DNA of 7,175 nucleotides from Candidatus Faecousia faecipullorum (GTDB lineage: Bacteria > Bacillota > Clostridia > Oscillospirales > Oscillospiraceae), in contig DVJG01000091.1 in the NCBI GenBank assembly GCA_018710805.1, positions 1-7,175 of the forward strand. Direction: 5' to 3'. Below the pieces are notes generated by a model. It searched no databases. It was not told the origin of the DNA and worked only from the letters and a program-made list of their open reading frames with translations. Below, piece after piece: positions 5,826 to 7,175 of this stretch. The position numbers and the translations under genes were made by a program. Numbering within the stretch: the stretch's first letter is position 1; every line of letters starts with the position of its first letter.

Positions 5826-6661
5826 GCCTTTGGTACGCCTTTTGGGACGCGCTCCCCTTTGAAATGCTCCACTGGGACTTTATGAAAAACGCTCTGCTGG
5901 CGCTGCTGTGCATGGCGCCTCTTTTCGGGCTTCTCTCCACCATGATTGTCACGGGAAGAATGAGCTTCTTCTCCGACGCCCTGGGGCATTCGGCATTCAC
6001 GGGCATCGCCATCGGTGCCATCTGCGGCCTCGCCTCCCCCACCTGGGCAGCGGTATTGTTCAGCGTGGCCTTTTCTCTGCTCTTTTCCTGGGTCCGGAGC
6101 CGCTCCAACCAGGCAGCGGATACCATTATCGGGGTATTTTCCAGCAGTGCCGTGGCTCTGGGCATTTTCGCCGCCACTTTGGGCGGCGGCAGCTTCACAA
6201 AGTACAACCAATATCTCATCGGCGACATTCTTTCCGTGACGCCCGGGGAAATCGGCGCGCTGGCACTGACGCTGCTTGCCGTTCTCATCTTCTGGGGCCT
6301 CTATGCCAATCGCCTGACCCTCACCGCCATCCACCCCCAGCTGGCTTCCTCCCGGGGCATCCCAGTAGGGCTTGCCCAGACTCTGTTCGCCTGTGCCATT
6401 GCCGTGGTGGTGACATTGTCCATTTCCAGCGTGGGCCTTTTGATTCTGAATTCTCTGCTGGTTCTCCCCGCCGCCGCAGCCCGGAACGTGGCAAAGAATC
6501 TGCAGCAGTATCATAGTCTTTCCGTGCTCTTTGCCCTGGCTGCCGGCATCGCGGGATTGACCATTTCCTACTATTTTGGATGTTCCGCAGGGGCAGCCAT
6601 CAGCCTGATTCTGGCGTTTATTTTCGCCTTGACCTTCTGTATGCGAAAGGGGCGGAGATAA
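5822..6661 (+). CDS. metal ABC transporter permease (ABC-3 family, ZnuB-like)
   Basis: This 279-residue polytopic membrane protein forms the channel of the zinc/manganese importer. It has about 7-8 hydrophobic segments, with evident ones near 24-44, 57-90, 104-121, 144-161, 184-218, 233-249 and 255-273. Family landmarks include SDALGHSAFTGIAIG (51-65), YLIGDIL (131-137), VGLLILNSLLVLPAAAARN (204-222, the region contacting the ATPase) and the YYFGCSAGAAI segment (250-260). The start overlaps the ATPase stop as ATGA, and AAAGGAGG lies 6 bases upstream. The length is normal for the family and the C-terminus ends in a short basic tail (RKGRR). Confidence 0.94.
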   Translation: MSLWYAFWDALPFEMLHWDFMKNALLALLCMAPLFGLLSTMIVTGRMSFFSDALGHSAFTGIAIGAICGLASPTWAAVLFSVAFSLLFSWVRSRSNQAADTIIGVFSSSAVALGIFAATLGGGSFTKYNQYLIGDILSVTPGEIGALALTLLAVLIFWGLYANRLTLTAIHPQLASSRGIPVGLAQTLFACAIAVVVTLSISSVGLLILNSLLVLPAAAARNVAKNLQQYHSLSVLFALAAGIAGLTISYYFGCSAGAAISLILAFIFALTFCMRKGRR

Positions 6662-7175
6662 TGGGCATCACCATTGAACCCGTGGCCCGGATGCGAAGCG
6701 ACTTTGCCACGAAATTCGGCATTCCCCGCCAAAGCGGATTGGTCGCGGACCTTCGCTCCACCATCGTCTTTGAGCCAAAGTACCGAAACCCTGAGGCGCT
6801 CCGGGGCATTGAGGGCTACGACTACCTCTGGCTCATCTGGCAGTTTTCCGAGGCAGTGCGGGAGGATTGGTCCCCCACCGTAAGGCCTCCCCGGCTGGGC
6901 GGCAACGCCCGTATGGGTGTCTTCGCCACGCGCTCCCCCTTCCGGCCCAACAGCCTGGGGCTCTCCTGCGTGCGGCTTCTGGAGGTGGAACACACCCAGG
7001 AATTCGGCACGGTGCTCCATGTAGGCGGAGCGGACCTTATGGACGGCACGCCGATTTTCGACGTAAAACCCTATGTGCCCTACGCCGACAGCCATCCCGA
7101 TGCAAAAGGCGGCTTCACCGACGGTGCCGGGGAGTTTTTACTGCAAGTGGACTTCCCTCAGACGCTGCTGGAAAA
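6661..7175 (+). CDS. trmO: tRNA (N6-threonylcarbamoyladenosine-37-N6)-methyltransferase TrmO, C-terminus beyond window
   Basis: 171 complete codons are present and the frame is still open at the window end. E. coli TrmO is about 235 residues, so roughly the last quarter is missing. TrmO (also called TsaA/YaeB) uses S-adenosylmethionine to methylate t6A at position 37 of threonine tRNAs, making m6t6A. Diagnostic motifs are FGIPRQSGL (19-27), RPPRLGGN (75-82), GVFATRSPFRPNSLGLS (86-102) and DLMDGTPIFDVKPYVPYADS (125-144). Its ATG shares one base with the TAA of the permease gene (TAATG), with GGAG just upstream, so it is the fourth gene of the metal-uptake operon. It has no known role in metal transport. 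Confidence 0.93.
   Translation, partial: MGITIEPVARMRSDFATKFGIPRQSGLVADLRSTIVFEPKYRNPEALRGIEGYDYLWLIWQFSEAVREDWSPTVRPPRLGGNARMGVFATRSPFRPNSLGLSCVRLLEVEHTQEFGTVLHVGGADLMDGTPIFDVKPYVPYADSHPDAKGGFTDGAGEFLLQVDFPQTLLE

Overview
The window looks like chromosomal DNA of a low-to-mid GC Gram-positive anaerobe, most likely a gut clostridium of the Oscillospiraceae/Ruminococcaceae kind. This is inferred from CotH-type proteins, strong AAGGAGG ribosome sites, sigma-A style promoters, TTG starts, a lipoprotein zinc-binding subunit, and a small clostridial-type protein. Species cannot be fixed from the sequence alone. All eight genes I can support are ordinary chromosomal genes. I see no transposase, integrase, CRISPR array, tRNA or rRNA.

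Left half (1-3628), minus strand. Reading right to left: a GNAT-family acetyltransferase (2987-3628, TTG start), then a 624-residue membrane-anchored CotH-family protein (1052-2926), then a second CotH paralog (1-966) whose C-terminal part lies beyond the window. A near-consensus promoter (TTGACT, 17 bases, TACAAT) overlaps the acetyltransferase stop codon and should start the cotH transcript. The 85 bases between the two cotH genes hold nested inverted repeats and a 22-codon mini-ORF just before the second gene's ribosome site.

Middle (3629-4141). A 242-base divergent intergenic region carries outward promoters for the acetyltransferase (minus) and for a 76-residue small protein (plus). That small gene is a self-contained unit with promoter, perfect ribosome site and a strong intrinsic terminator.

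Right half (4161-7175), plus strand. This is a tightly packed zinc/manganese-type ABC importer operon: a solute-binding lipoprotein (4213-5076), an ATPase with a Cys/His-rich N-terminal extension (5073-5825) and an ABC-3 permease (5822-6661). The tRNA methyltransferase gene trmO (6661 to beyond the end) follows. Junctions overlap by 4, 4 and 1 bases, so the four genes are probably co-transcribed and translationally coupled. The lipoprotein captures the metal outside the membrane, the permease passes it through and the ATPase powers the step. TrmO acts separately, on tRNA A37.

No clearly new multi-gene system is evident. The best leads are the CotH pair with its structured spacer, the Cys/His-rich head on the ATPase, and the tie between metal uptake and a tRNA-modifying enzyme.
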